DNA of 64,000 nt from Daucus carota subsp. sativus (GCF_001625215.2 NC_030384.2:43620390-43684389), one strand, 5' to 3'; numbered from the stretch's first letter, positions 22,873-36,091 are shown. Notes: generated by a model from the letters alone, not told the origin. Made by a program: numbers and translations.

Positions 22873-23600
22873 TAAATTAATATTCTTCTCAATTAAATAC
22901 TTTATTCAATTATTATAAAATAAAATCACATGCCTTTGATAACAATACTAATCTAAAATTGCAAACATATTCATAGTATTTTCGATCAATCAATCACTGT
23001 GCTATTACAAAATTCTACAAGAAGAAAAGAAAATTTTAAATTATAAATATATAAAACCTAATCAACATGGTTGAAAATTTTATGAAGATAAATTTTTCTG
23101 AATCAAAATCTTCAATACTTAAAAAGTATAACGTAGGTTTGATTGACAGTTTGACACTTGACACTAACAAAAAAAAACTGAATTTTAAAAGTGGGAAATG
23201 AGAAAAATAACATGTATATCAATACTACTCGTACTCCATTAATTATTATTTAGATAACATGGAAACATCCGGAACTGAATTATACAACTTAAATGAAAAA
23301 ATTAATTAACAAATCAGCATTTAAAATCAATCACATACAACCATCTTATCTATCCATCACATATCACACGAAATAAATTCCAAAAGGCCACGTATTAAGC
23401 ATCTCACGTTTTTTCCTGATAAATTCAGGACAAAAAGTAAAACAGGAAATTAAAAAAGAAAATACTAAAATTAGTAGTATTTGGAACACCACGCCAGTTA
23501 AACTGACGAGAGAAGTGTGATGATACAAATAATAATACAGAGAGAGATAGATACATAGATACATACAAACCAACAGATATAGCAGGCTAATAAAAGTTTA
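22873..23600. other. AT-rich intergenic DNA upstream of the kinase gene
   Basis: No gene or clear repeat boundary seen. A GATA-rich stretch near 23545-23575 lies just before the likely transcription start. Confidence 0.5.
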
Positions 23601-24631
23601 TATATTTTCTTTCATTTTTGATCGTATACTCTGGGCTTCAGATAAGATCCTCTATTATTTTTCTATCTTTCAATTTTATATACCGAAGATCTATATCCGA
23701 TCCACCTCCGTTTCTGTTCACGATTCTTCAACATTTTTCACCGATCAATCTTTTTGTAAGGTTTTTGAGGTACGATCTTGATTTTTTTATCGATGTTTTC
23801 TGATTGTTTGTGTGTGTTTATTTGATGATCGGCTTAAGTTTAAGTTATGAGTTGACGATGATTGTACTGGATTTTGTTTCTTGATCGTATTTGAAGTTGT
23901 TTGATTATGTAGTTGATCTGTTTGAGGCTTTTCTTGATTATTTGAATGATTTTATGCGATGATTATAAGGAAGTGTTTGATAATTGATAAGGCTACTTTT
24001 TTTTAGCTTCTGATGGGATGAAATTTAGTGGCGGTTGTATTTATGTGATTTTATTGAAGATGGTTTGTAATTTGTTAATTTGTATCAGTTGCAAGCGTTG
24101 TGGTTAGTTGATGATGATTGGGGTTTATTGCGGTTTTTTTTGGGTAATGTCTTGGTTGTAGTTTTGTTTAACTTGGGTGATCGTGCGCTGATTTCATTGT
24201 TGTGTAAAATTTAATGCTGTCGTGTTTTATTGTGATGAAATTTATGCTTATAGGAACAAATTTATCTGATGTCTTTTGTTTAGAGCTGTCGGATAATTCT
24301 TGTACAAATGTATCTGATGTCTTCTGTTAAGTGGTGTTGAATCTAGTAGAAATGGAAACTATTCAACCTCCCACCTGTAGAATCACCTGTAGAATTTATG
24401 ATGAAAGAATTTTTAGATTTTGTGAAGAGCCGGTATTTGTTACTTGCAGCTGTGGAGCTTACGTGCCGTGTCATTACTGGAATTCTCGCTACCAATTATT
24501 TTCCTTTTTTTTTGTGTTCTCGTATGAATTATTTATACCGATGGATTAATCAGTTTCCATTCTCGCAGATGATTGGATATCTAGATGCACTGTGAGGAAA
24601 TCGCGTTGTACGTGATTTGCATGGGGTGACA
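23600..24631 (+). other. Probable 5' UTR and leader intron of the MLK kinase gene
   Basis: Pyrimidine-rich leader from about 23600. A donor GAG/GTACGATC at 23769-23770 and an acceptor TCTCGCAG ending at 24569 would splice to a short UTR exon ending at the start codon 24632. This is inferred from splice signals and the high T content between them. Confidence 0.45.
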
Positions 24632-27600
24632 ATGCCACAGCTGCGTAGTGGAGCACGAAGATCAAAAAGACTTGGTGATCTGCAGCCTGCCCCTCAGCCT
24701 GTTGAACAAGCAGAAAATTTTCTCTTGCCCACTCAGAATAGAACTAGAAGGAGAGCTGGTGCCGGAAGAGGAAGGGGTTCAAATGCTGCAGTTGTAACTA
24801 ACGGGCCTGAAGTGGCAGTTCCGGGGAGACAAACTTATGCTGGTGGAGGCAGGGGAGTTAGATTGATAGATCTTGATCCGGAGCCACCTTGTGAGGGTCT
24901 TCCACAACCAAACGTGGTTGGGCCGGCTGGAGAACACATTTTTAATAGAGTAGAGGGCGGTGCAGAGAAAGATATTGCAATGGAGGGTGCGAGTGGGGAT
25001 AAAGTACTGGGTGTTGAAGAAGACACAAGTGCAGCTCCAGTTCCAGAAAGGGTATATTTTAATAGCGTTTAGCACTTATTCTTATTTTTAAAGTTGTCAT
25101 AATTTCGTCAAGTTTGAATGGATGTGGCTCTAGTGCTACATACTAGCTACATGAACCAGTGATATAATACATCTACTTAATATGTAACAGAGTTTTGATG
25201 TTTTATACATATCACCCACTCAACTTGATGAAACATTGTTTGTTGTTGGTGCAGGTACAAGTGGGTAACTCACCTGTTTATAAGACCGAAAGGAAGCTGG
25301 GTAAGGGAGGTTTTGGTCAAGTTTATGTTGGCAGGAGGGTAAGTGGTGGCACTGAGAGAACAGGAGCAGATGCGATTGAGGTATGTTTCTTTGCAAACTT
25401 GCTTTGGAATAATATTCGATGGTACATAACTTATATATGTTGTACATACTTATTGTAGGTCGCTTTGAAGTTTGAGCATCGGAATAGTAAAGGTTGCAAT
25501 TGTGGGCCCCCATATGAGTGGCAGGTGTACAGGTATGCTTCATTTTCTGAATATCACCATTAATACATTTCTCTCATATATTTTTTATTTCAGTCATCAT
25601 GTCTTGATGTTGTGGTTAAATTCCTTATTTATGTAACAGCAATCTAAATGGATGTTATGGGGTTCCCTCAGTTCACTACAAGGGGCGCCAAGGAGACTTT
25701 TACATTCTGGTAAGATAATATTTGTCTACCAGGAGTAGCTACTTTGCTAATTCTCCTCAAAAAACAGCAGAAAGATGGTTGCGAGCTGATTTTGAATCCA
25801 ATTTTCAGGTCATGGATATTCTTGGACCCAGTCTTTGGGATGTTTGGAACTCTTTAGGCCAGTCGTAAGTCTTTCTCACATGCAGAAACACACTTAAAGC
25901 TTTGGTATATGGAAACACAAATAACAAGTGATCAGATATATCAAACGCTCAGCATAACTATGTTCAAGTCTTTTAAAACTAAAATCCTCTTGATTCAAAA
26001 AGGGTGATTCTAAATATATAGGACAAAAACTTTATAGGCATTGCATTACATCCATGCGCCTGTTTTTATTGGCTATTCATCTATACTTACTACAGGATGT
26101 CACCGAACATGGTGGCTTGCATTGCTGTGGAGGCTATATCAATTCTCGAAAAGCTTCACTTGAAAGGGTAGGTCTGTTTGCTACATGTTTTTACCATGAT
26201 CACATTTCCTATCCCGTATTATCTAATATTTCATCTTTTTCTATCCCGTATGAAGGTTTGTGCATGGAGATGTAAAGCCTGAGAACTTTTTACTTGGTCA
26301 ACCTGGAAGCCCTGATGAAAAGAAGCTCTTTCTTGTTGATCTGGGATTGGGTATGTCACACATTGCAAAAGCATTATTTTGTTGGCATACTTGTACAAAC
26401 CATTATTTTTCATTTATTTAATTGTTCACATAGCATTTTATAATTGTACTTTGGAAATATTGTTTTGATGTATTGCCTTTCTAACATATTTTGTCACTGA
26501 TTCAGCATCTAGATGGAAAGATTCATCGTCTGGTCAGCATGTTGAATATGATCAGCGGCCTGACATCTTCAGGTTTGTAAAATTCTGGATGTCAACCAAA
26601 ATTCAATTGATTCTATATATTAAAAATCTCCTTTGGCAGGGGGACGATAAGATATGCAAGTGTGCATGCACATTTAGGTCGAACTGGGAGTAGAAGAGAT
26701 GATCTTGAATCACTGGCATACACGCTGATTTTTCTCATTAAAGGGAGGTTACCATGGCAAGGATACCAGGTAATTGCATCATTCTGACTTATGTTTATAA
26801 TGGGGCTAAATTTTGTATCAGCTTGTGCTGTAAATTGTGATTAATACTCTCTTCTTGCTTGATATATGTAGGGAGACAATAAGAGCTTTCTTGTATGTAA
26901 AAAGAAAATGTCCACTTCACCTGAGTTGATGTGCTGCTTTTGTCCTGCCCCATACAAGCAGTTCCTTGAAGCTGTTACGAATATGAAATTTGACGAGGAG
27001 CCAAACTATTCGAAGCTTATATCTTTGTTTGAAAATCTTATTGAACCATGCACATCCTTGAGACCAATCAGAATTGATGGAGCCCTGAAGGTTATTAGCT
27101 TGTTGATATACTATCTATTGCAGATGCTTTTATGTTATATCAATTAAATTTCCTGTTTTGTGTTGTACGATTAGGTCGGCCAAAAGAGAGGGCGGTTGCT
27201 TATTAATTTGGAAGAAGATGAACAGCCCAAAAAGAAAGTGAGACTAGGTAGTCCTGCTACCCAGTGGATTTCAGTTTACAATGCACGTCGTCCCATGAAG
27301 CAGAGGTAAATGCACTTTATTTAATTTGAAGATGCCGTGGTCTCTGTTTCAGTTGAAAATTTTCCTATTCTTGTATATTTCATTATTTGTATGGAAATCT
27401 ATGCAGGCTTACTCTATTCTAGACCTCAATATAGATACAAATTAATTAAGTTCTGTTTATGCCTCTTTTCTTGGACCTTCTGAACTGCTCTTAAACGCAT
27501 CACACATATTAGGAGAACTGGGTTTTATGCCTTCAAACCTTTGTAAACTTCTTATATCTAGTTTGATTTCTTAAAGGACTTCGTTAATTGTGAGATGTCG

Positions 27601-30234
27601 CTGAAGCTTTGGGGTTGAAGGTGAGAGGCATCAAGCATGAACATGGGATAAAGATTTATAATGAAATACTATAGTTTCACAAGTCAGCACCTTTTTTTCC
27701 TCAAATGTTGATGATTTGGTTTGAAGTGCAATAAGCTGTCAGTACTAATTATTTAAGACATTGTTCAAACTTTTCTTTAAAGATGTTGCTGCTTAATAAG
27801 ATCATATATTTCCACTGTTGGATTTGGTAGAACATAAATACCTCAGCCAGAAAAGATATGACAATAACTAAGCATTAGGCTTCAGCAATCTTGATCTTCC
27901 AAGTAATCCCACAAGCCCACAATAGGTTACTGGGTCCTGCAATTGGATATGCAGGATATTGCAATATGCAGTATCACTAAATATTATTTACACTGGGGTC
28001 CAAAATAGAATTGTGAGAGGCCGAGAAGGGATTCTCTTTTACAAATTAGTGTCCACAATGTCTCAACTACTGACACACTAATGAAATGAACTTATAAAAT
28101 CTTATTTTCATCTGACTTCATGTAGTGGGCACTTGTTTAGTCTTTTATCCATTTGTCCTACATGTTGAAGGAAATTTAAGTTTAAAGTGCATTACTCAAG
28201 ATGATGTTTGTGTATTTGCTGAAAGACAATATTGTAATGAGTTTCCTCTAGTTACTTAATGAGATTCAGTTTCTTCCTCGACATAGACTCATATTTTTCT
28301 TCGATGTGTAGATATCATTACAATGTTGCAGACACAAGGTTGCGCCAGCATGTTGAGAAGGGCAATGAAGACGGTTTATATATCAGCTGTGTGGCTTCAG
28401 CTGCAAATCTCTGGGCCTTAATTATGGATGCTGGAACAGGATTCTGTTCTCAAGTTTACGAGCTTTCAGCAATCTTTCTTCACAAGGTCATTTTTAATTC
28501 ATGCCTGCCTATTTTTTAATGGCTTTTTTTAAATATAGTTCAGGCTTTACCTTGAGTGAATTGCATTGTTGTTTTAGGATTGGATTATGGAACAATGGGA
28601 GAAGAATTACTACATTAGTTCAATAGCTGGGGCGAGCAATGGGAGTTCTTTGGTCGTTATGTCTAAAGGTTAGTTTAGCAGGACGATCTGAAACAAGTCT
28701 TGATACTTTATATCTGTATGTGTATTATGTGTGCCCTTTCATGTTTTTCCATGTAACTTGCTCATATTTATAGTTCTCTGCATGTTTTCTGATTCACTAT
28801 GATAGTGGCACAAAACTGCAAAAGTATACTATTGCTGAAGCTTGTTCTGGAGGTGTGATTAATCTATATAATGCGAGTGTAAAGTATTAAAATTTTCTTT
28901 AATTGGAGGAAAAGCCAACCGTCTTAATTTGAGCATGTTTTTTGGTTTATTTGAGTTGTAGGAATTTATCATTTCATCACCAAATTTTCCTGTCAGCAGA
29001 TCTTCCCTGGATAAATGTCGTTGTAAGCCTATGCCAGAGTACCTAATCTCCACTACTCTCCTGCGACGATGATGATCTTATTCTATCAATGCTGTTTTGA
29101 GTAACATTAATATAGAACTTATTCATAATATATATAGGAGGATGGGCTAAACCATGAGATTTGTAGATCTTTAAACTAGAGTTATTAATTGATATCGGTT
29201 CCCTTGTTGAAGAGTTATTAGAAAGTTGGTGCATTTGTGGTTTAAGTTAGCCTTCTTCACTCTCCATTTTACGGATGATTTATATATATATTTTTAAAAG
29301 ATTTTATTAAAAAATGTATTATTTCTGGCTGACACATTATTCTGAGAGCTTTTGTATGGCTTTATTCATGGACCTCATGTAGAATATTTACTTTTAGGGG
29401 GACAGGTGTCGATATTGTGTTTTGATCTTTCGCTTACATGAATAGCATGGTACCACCTTTTGATATGCAGGTACACCTTACACCCAGCAATCATACAAAG
29501 TAAGTGAATCTTTTCCATTTAAGTGGATTAACAAGAAGTGGAAAGAAGGTTTTCATGTCACATCCATGACTACTGCTGGCAATCGTTGGGGTGTTGTAAT
29601 GTCTAGAAACTCGGGATATTCTGATCAGGTACATTTTCTGATTGAACAGACAAAAAAAATCCATTTTCACACTTAGTTGTCTCTTTTGTCAGTTAGCACT
29701 TCCATGAATGGAGTTGTCGATTGCAGGTTGTCGAGCTTGATTTTCTGTATCCAAGTGAAGGGATACATCGGCGTTGGGAGAATGGATATAGAATAACATC
29801 TATGGCTGCTACTGCCGATCAGTCAGCTTTCATACTTAGTGTTCCAAGACGTAAGATGACAGATGAAACTCAAGAAACTCTACGGACATCTGCCTTCCCT
29901 AGCACCCATGTCAAGGTAATTGTTAGCAATTCTATCTGCCCAAATGAATTTGTTATGTACATAATAAAATTAAGTTATAATTCAATTATTATATCTACTT
30001 CTAATTGAGCTTATTGTATTTACTGTGTCTCTTTGCTGAGTATATGGGACCTTGTGTTCATTTTCTAAGCAGTAACCATGTATATGTACTGGTGCCTCTA
30101 ATTTTTGTTTTGAATCATTGTATCACTCTTAGATGCCAATGCAGTTTATCACATGTGCTTAATTTCTTTTGCAGGAGAAGTGGTCCAAAAATCTTTACAT
30201 TGCTTCTTTATGTTATGGCCGAACTGTTTGTTGA
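24632..30234 (+). CDS. MLK: MUT9-like / photoregulatory casein-kinase-1 family protein kinase
   Basis: Nuclear Ser/Thr kinase of the plant MLK/PPK family, reported to phosphorylate histone H3T3 and photoreceptor-pathway proteins. Sixteen exons: 24632-25051, 25255-25380, 25459-25532, 25640-25709, 25809-25864, 26096-26167, 26256-26350, 26506-26572, 26640-26769, 26872-27090, 27175-27305, 28312-28486, 28578-28668, 29471-29628, 29727-29915 and 30175-30234. They total 2133 nt, 710 residues, all in phase. N-terminus [14 protein letters not shown] is basic (nuclear signal) with a disordered tail to about 145. Kinase domain: [11 protein letters not shown] loop, VALK lysine 186, HGDVKPEN catalytic loop (Asp 278) and DLG at 301-303, all CK1-like. 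After the kinase comes a [20 protein letters not shown] linker and a C-terminal module rich in Trp and Tyr, ending GRTVC. The ATG at 24632 fits the family N-terminus. Confidence 0.94.
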
Positions 30235-30941
30235 CAGTTGTGAATTGTACATCGGATCTTGCTGTGAATACAAGTGAGGAGAGGGAGCTAGGGAGCATTG
30301 TAATCTTGACATCTGCGCGAGGAGAGGTGCGAGAAAGTTAGTTTTCAGCAAGGAGCTAGACATCCCACGTTAAGTTTGTCTTTTAATGGTTGTGTTTTAA
30401 CTATAAAGAAGTTAGTAAGAAAAGAGGGGGAAATAGCCAAACTTGTTTCTGAGCAGATATTATCTTGCACTGAACAAATTGGCGAATAAAACCATAAATT
30501 TCATATCACAAAACGGGTCTTGTATATTTGCAGCTATATTATGGTGCGCAAATTTGCAACTATAGTATAGTTTGCCGTCTTTGTACTCTAATCTAAAGTT
30601 AAGTTATTATAAAAAGTGTTCGCGTCTCAAGTTCAACTATTAGCTGATATATCTGAGTTTGGTTACATGTGCTGTGATGGGAGTATTTGAGAGTTTATCA
30701 GGCTAGGGTGAAATGCATCCAGTATTCCAGTGACCTTATTACAGCGGAACTTTGATAAAATGACTTCTGATGAATTAATAAAATAGTTTGGTAAAATAAT
30801 TTGAACACGTATTTCGAATGAACAGTGTTGAGTATCCAAATTTTTTCCCCCAAATAATATAATAAATAAATGGCTAATTTTGATTAGATAATTTATGAAG
30901 AAAATGCCTTCTATAGTATAATTTGAAGAACTAACGATTTA
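30235..30941. other. MLK 3' UTR and intergenic DNA
   Basis: Likely 3' UTR to about 30400, then AT-rich sequence up to the retroelement. Short plus-strand ORFs at 30005-30341 overlap the last intron and exon and are shadows. Confidence 0.5.
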
Positions 30942-30946
30942 AATAT

Positions 30947-31257
30947 TGTTAAACTTTGCAGAATTGCTTGTTGTATTTCAGTAAAACTAAGAGAGTTGTA
31001 TTTACAAGTGGAGAGAAAACAGTGTGAAGAACATTGTGCAAAAGCTTGAGAAGAAAGCTATCTCTAGTAGTGTTTATATATAGCAACTAACTAGCCACTA
31101 CTCTGCACCTTCTGTTAACTAACTAGTAACTAACTCTGTAACCAACTCAAGTAACAGCCTGTATGTGAGCTGTCAAGAACAGCCTGGAATCTTCTTGCCA
31201 CTTTTATCATCTTCAGCTCTGGCTGCATTCTTTGCCACTGCACTGCTATCTTCAACA
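30947..31257 (-). repeat. 3' LTR of the copia element
   Basis: 311 bp, left in the window because the element is on the minus strand. The purine-rich tract lies just inside it, from 31258. Confidence 0.95.
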
Positions 31258-34200
31258 TCCCCCCTCAAGTTAGGACTGTTTGTTGTACAAACTCCTAACT
31301 TGGATAAAAGATCATTGAATTGACTGGAAGGAGAGACCTTTGTGAAAACATCTGCCAGCTGAGATTTGGTTGGAAGATAAGTCAATTGTAATAAACCTTC
31401 AAGCACCTTGTCCCTAGTAAAATGACAGTCCAATTCAATGTGTTTAGTTCTTTCATGGAACACTGGATTCCTTGCTATATGCAAAGCACTCTGATTATCA
31501 CAATGTAAGGTCACAGGTTTTAGATTTGTGACACCAAGGTCCTCCAACAATCTCACAGCCCATGTTACTTCTGAAGCAGCAGAAGCCATGGCCCTATATT
31601 CTGCTTCAGATGAAGATTTAGATACAGTAGGCTGTTTCTTTGATTTCCAAGTGATTGGTGATTTACCAAATAACAAAATGTAACCTGTGATTGATCTTCT
31701 AGAATCTGGACATGAAGCCCAATCTGCATCAGAAAAAGCCTGTAATTTCAATTCATCTGATGAATTGAGCAGAATACCCTGATGAACAGTAGAGTTTACA
31801 TATTTCAAAGTATGCTCCAAAGCATGCCAATGTGACATCCTTGGTTCACACATAAATTGGCTCAAGCACTGCACTGTATATGCCAAATCTGGCCTAGTGT
31901 TAGTGAGATAGTTTAACTTTCCCACTAAGGATCTATATTTCTCAGGATTCTCCAGTAATTCACCTTCAAGCTTGCTTAGTTTGAGATGTACAGGCAATGG
32001 AGTAACCACAGATTTAGATAAATCTAATTCTGTTGATTTCAACAATTCTTTAGCAAATTTTCTCTGACTGAGAATAAATCCATCTGCTGTATATTCAATT
32101 TCAATCCCAAGAAAATAATGAACCTTTCCCAGATCCTTAATACTGAACTGAACATCCAAATGCTCTTTGATAGACTGAATACAAGCTGTATCTGTTCCAG
32201 TTAGCAACACATCATCAACATAAACTGCAGCAATACAAATCTTGCCTGCCTGATTTCTGACAAACAGACTATAATCATTCTTGCTCTGAGTGAATCCTTG
32301 ACTCAACAACTCAGAAACCAATTTAGTATTCCACATCCTTGATGCCTGTCTTAATCCATAAATGGATTTTCTGAGTAAACAAACTAGATTATGAGGATTT
32401 GGTATCCCTTCAGGCACAGTCATATAAACTTCCTCCACCAGATCCCCATGCAAAAAAGCATTATTTACATCTAATTGATACACAGACCATTTCTTGCTAG
32501 CTGCTAAAGCAAGTAAAATTCTGACAGTTCCCATCTTCACAACAGGTGAGAATGTTTCTTCATAATCAATTCCATACTTCTGATTAAAGCCTTTTGCCAC
32601 AAGTCTGGCCTTGCACCTTTCTAAACTGCCATCAGCTTTTAGTTTCACTTTGAATACCCATCTGGATCCTATAGCCTTTTTACCAGGTGGTAAAGGGACT
32701 AAATCCCAAGTGTGGTTCTTATGCAAAGCTGCAATCTCATTCTGCATTGCATCAATCCACAAAGGATTACTGGCTGCCTCAGCATAATTTTTAGGCTCTG
32801 TCAAGGTACACTGAGCCACAGAAGAACCATTTTGAACTAAATTACACCAATGTGTATTAGTAGTGGTATGACATTGATAGGAATTCAGATATGATGGGGT
32901 TTTGTGTGTTCTGGAAGATCTTCTAACTACTGGTGGTATAGCTGATGAACTAATATCAACCAAGGTAGAAGAAGATTGAGCAGTATCAGATTCTTGATTA
33001 TGCTGATCAAGTGAATCAGATGAAACTGGAGCATTAGATGGAGTATTATTTTGAAACTGTGTGAAAGGCTCATCAGGATTAGGAATACTAGCTGGAATAT
33101 CTGAGCAAGAATCATGATTAGTGATTTTAGGAATATAAAATCCATCTAAAACATGTGATGATCCTGACTGATGATGAAAAGGAAAGTGGTTCTCATGAAA
33201 TATTAAATCTCTGGAAATGAAAACCTGTCCAGTATTTAAATCTAATACTCTGTAACCCTTCTGTGATGGAGAATATCCAACAAAAACACATTTTGTAGCT
33301 CTAGGATCAAACTTGGTTCTATTAACAGTAGAAGTAGCCACAAAACAAAGACAACCAAAAGACCTTAAAATTGTAAGATCTGGATTTTCTTTGTATAATC
33401 TATGATATGGTGTATCATTAGATATACTTTGCAATGGAATTCTGTTAATAAGAAATGTGGCACACATGACACATTCTCCCCAGTATTGAGGAGGCAACTT
33501 AGACTGAAAAAATAAGGATCTAGCAGTTTCAAGAAGGAACCTGTGTTTTCTTTCAACTACTCCATTCTGCTGTGGAGTATAACTGCAGCTTGTTTGATGA
33601 ACTATTCCATGTTGCTGAAATAAAACCTTCATTTCACCAAAACAAAACTCCTTTGCATTATCAGATCTAACCACTGCAACTTTTGTTTTGAACTGAGTAG
33701 CAACATAATGAAAGAAGCTAGTTAACACTTGAACACAATCTGACTTATGTTTAAGCAAATGTACCCAAGTAAATCTACTAAAATCATCAACAATTGTTAA
33801 GAACTGATTACATCCAGAAGGAGATTTCACTTGATAAGGACCCCAAATGTCTATATGAATCAATTCAAAAACAGCTTTAGTTTTGATACTACTATGAGGA
33901 AAACTATTCCTAGTCTGTTTGGCCATTGGACAAATTTGACAAACTGCATTGATATTTGACAAATCAATCTGGGGTAGAAGCAACTTGATCTTGTCAAAAG
34001 GGATATGTCCAAGTCTGAGATGCCAAACTCTTGGATCATTAACAGCTACATGACAACTCTTAATTTCTGCAGAACTGGAAACTTTATCAATACTGTATAA
34101 TCCTCCTTGCTTTTCACCAAGTACCATCTGAAGCTTGTTCTGTGAAAGGTCCTGTAAAATACACTTATCTTTTGTGAATAATAATTCACAATTTAGATCT

Positions 34201-35564
34201 TGACAAATCCTTTGCACAGACAACAAGTTGAAGTGGAAATCAGGAACATGGAGTACATTTTCCAGTATAATATCTGCAGTAAGTTTCACTGATCCAATAT
34301 GCCTAATTGCCACTTGTTTACCATTAGGAATAGTAATGAATTCAGGTATTGTAACAGATCTATAATTGATGAAATCTGTTAAAGTAGAACATATATGATC
34401 TGTAGCTCCACTATCAATGAGCCATCCAATTTTAATATGATGCTCAGTGAAGAGACAGAACTTACCTGCTAACAATGCATGATGTTCATTGTTATCCTGA
34501 TGAGTGGAAGAACTACCAGCTTGTCCTCCTGAAACATTCTGATTAGTAATCATGGACAAAAGATGATTATACTGAGCCATAGAAATAGGAGCAGAATCAT
34601 CTGTATTTCCACAAGCAACAGCAGCAACTTTCTTGTCCTTAAAACCCTTGAAACCAGGTGGATAGCCATGGACTTTGAAACATCTCTCAATGCTATGACC
34701 TGAAATTTTGCAATGAGTGCAAAAGTATTTAGAAACTTTCTTGCTGCCAGTGTTGTTAAGTTGCTGCTTCTGAGAATTAGATTGCTTATTGCTCTGTTCA
34801 TATGACTTGTTGTTGTTGTTATTGGCCAAACATGCCAATGATTCAGTGTTAGAAGAGAAACTGGCAATTTCTTGATGTTTTTCTTCCTGTGAAAACATCC
34901 TAAAAACTGCAGTGAGAGTAGGAAGAGGCTGCATCATAAGAACATTGCCTCTGATTCCTGAGAATTTATCTCCAAGTTTCATCATAAACTGAATGAGTTG
35001 ATGATTTTGTTGCCTTTTCTGGACCTTGAGAGTAACATTACAAGTACATTTTCCACATTCACAAGCTGGTAGTGGATCTGCATCAGTTAAAGCATCCCAC
35101 AGAGATTTGATTTCAGTAAAGAAAGCAGAAATTGACTTAGAACCTTGCTTCAAATCAGTCAACTGTTGCTCAATAGCATACAATTGAGCCATAGATGTAT
35201 GTCCAAAACGCTCATTGAGATTATTCCAGATCTCAGTAGCATTTTTGAAGAACAGGACACTTTGAGCAATTGTTTCATCCAGATTAAACAGTAGCCAAGA
35301 ACAGACTAAATCATTACAACGATCCCAAGCCTTGAGTTCAGGTGAATTTGCAGCAGGTTTAGGAATTGAACCATCAATAAAACCTAATTTATTTTTCACA
35401 GATAAACTCAACAAGATCGATCGTTGCCAATTGAGGAAACCAGTACCATTGAATTTCTCAGAAACAATTTGTAAAGAACTCGAATCAGATGGATGAATAT
35501 AGTATATACTAGACTGATCATTCATTCCACCACGATTATGAATATTCCAAGCATTATCTCCCAT
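31173..35564 (-). CDS. copia gag-pol polyprotein
   Basis: One open frame of the retroelement. In order it shows the copia-type gag region, a zinc-knuckle, an aspartic protease, integrase, reverse transcriptase and RNase H, which is the Ty1/copia order. The frame ends within the 3' LTR. It belongs to the mobile element, not to the host gene set. Confidence 0.95.
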   Translation of the reverse strand: MGDNAWNIHNRGGMNDQSSIYYIHPSDSSSLQIVSEKFNGTGFLNWQRSILLSLSVKNKLGFIDGSIPKPAANSPELKAWDRCNDLVCSWLLFNLDETIAQSVLFFKNATEIWNNLNERFGHTSMAQLYAIEQQLTDLKQGSKSISAFFTEIKSLWDALTDADPLPACECGKCTCNVTLKVQKRQQNHQLIQFMMKLGDKFSGIRGNVLMMQPLPTLTAVFRMFSQEEKHQEIASFSSNTESLACLANNNNNKSYEQSNKQSNSQKQQLNNTGSKKVSKYFCTHCKISGHSIERCFKVHGYPPGFKGFKDKKVAAVACGNTDDSAPISMAQYNHLLSMITNQNVSGGQAGSSSTHQDNNEHHALLAGKFCLFTEHHIKIGWLIDSGATDHICSTLTDFINYRSVTIPEFITIPNGKQVAIRHIGSVKLTADIILENVLHVPDFHFNLLSVQRICQDLNCELLFTKDKCILQDLSQNKLQMVLGEKQGGLYSIDKVSSSAEIKSCHVAVNDPRVWHLRLGHIPFDKIKLLLPQIDLSNINAVCQICPMAKQTRNSFPHSSIKTKAVFELIHIDIWGPYQVKSPSGCNQFLTIVDDFSRFTWVHLLKHKSDCVQVLTSFFHYVATQFKTKVAVVRSDNAKEFCFGEMKVLFQQHGIVHQTSCSYTPQQNGVVERKHRFLLETARSLFFQSKLPPQYWGECVMCATFLINRIPLQSISNDTPYHRLYKENPDLTILRSFGCLCFVATSTVNRTKFDPRATKCVFVGYSPSQKGYRVLDLNTGQVFISRDLIFHENHFPFHHQSGSSHVLDGFYIPKITNHDSCSDIPASIPNPDEPFTQFQNNTPSNAPVSSDSLDQHNQESDTAQSSSTLVDISSSAIPPVVRRSSRTHKTPSYLNSYQCHTTTNTHWCNLVQNGSSVAQCTLTEPKNYAEAASNPLWIDAMQNEIAALHKNHTWDLVPLPPGKKAIGSRWVFKVKLKADGSLERCKARLVAKGFNQKYGIDYEETFSPVVKMGTVRILLALAASKKWSVYQLDVNNAFLHGDLVEEVYMTVPEGIPNPHNLVCLLRKSIYGLRQASRMWNTKLVSELLSQGFTQSKNDYSLFVRNQAGKICIAAVYVDDVLLTGTDTACIQSIKEHLDVQFSIKDLGKVHYFLGIEIEYTADGFILSQRKFAKELLKSTELDLSKSVVTPLPVHLKLSKLEGELLENPEKYRSLVGKLNYLTNTRPDLAYTVQCLSQFMCEPRMSHWHALEHTLKYVNSTVHQGILLNSSDELKLQAFSDADWASCPDSRRSITGYILLFGKSPITWKSKKQPTVSKSSSEAEYRAMASAASEVTWAVRLLEDLGVTNLKPVTLHCDNQSALHIARNPVFHERTKHIELDCHFTRDKVLEGLLQLTYLPTKSQLADVFTKVSPSSQFNDLLSKLGVCTTNSPNLRGDVEDSSAVAKNAARAEDDKSGKKIPGCS

Positions 35565-35780
35565 TTTAACAGTAATCAATCGAAAATGAATTGCAGAATC
35601 AAACAGAAATCCAAATCTAAGCACAAAAAATCAATAACGTCTAGAATTTCTGAACAGAAAAACACCTTAATCTTGAAGAAATCTGAACTAAGATGAACGA
35701 AAGAAGTAATCAAGCAACACTGAAATCCGCCATTGATGAATTGCAGCAAGCTAGGATCGTGTTCTATCGCTCTGATACCA

Positions 35781-36091
35781 TGTTAAACTTTGCAGAATTG
35801 CTTGTTGTATTTCAGTAAAACTAAGAGAGTTGTATTTACAAGTGGAGAGAAAACAGTGTGAAGAACATTGTGCAAAAGCTTGAGAAGAAAGCTATCTCTA
35901 GTAGTGTTTATATATAGCAACTAACTAGCCACTACTCTGCACCTTCTGTTAACTAACTAGTAACTAACTCTGTAACCAACTCAAGTAACAACCTGTATGT
36001 GAGCTGTCAAGAACAGCCTGGAATCTTCTTGCCACCTTTATCATCTTCAGCTCTGGCTGCATTCTTTGCCACTGCACTGCTATCTTCAACA
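35781..36091 (-). repeat. 5' LTR of the copia element
   Basis: 311 bp, two differences from the other LTR. The tRNA-Met primer-binding site is at 35769-35780, directly inside the LTR. Confidence 0.95.

Larger units (their letters stand above)
30947..36091 (-). mobile_element. Ty1/copia LTR retrotransposon, looks whole
   Basis: Complete-looking copia element of 5145 bp on the minus strand. LTRs of 311 bp start TGTTGAAG and end TTTAACA in element orientation. A 5-bp target duplication AATAT flanks it (30942-30946 and 36092-36096). A primer-binding site matching initiator Met-tRNA (TGGTATCAGAGC) abuts the 5' LTR and a purine tract abuts the 3' LTR. The two LTRs differ at only two positions by eye, implying insertion within roughly the last half million years at usual plant rates. 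Confidence 0.97.

Noticed and set aside
30005-30341. Two overlapping ORFs near the MLK 3' end
   Set aside because: They run through the last intron and exon in other frames; the spliced MLK reading ends at 30234.
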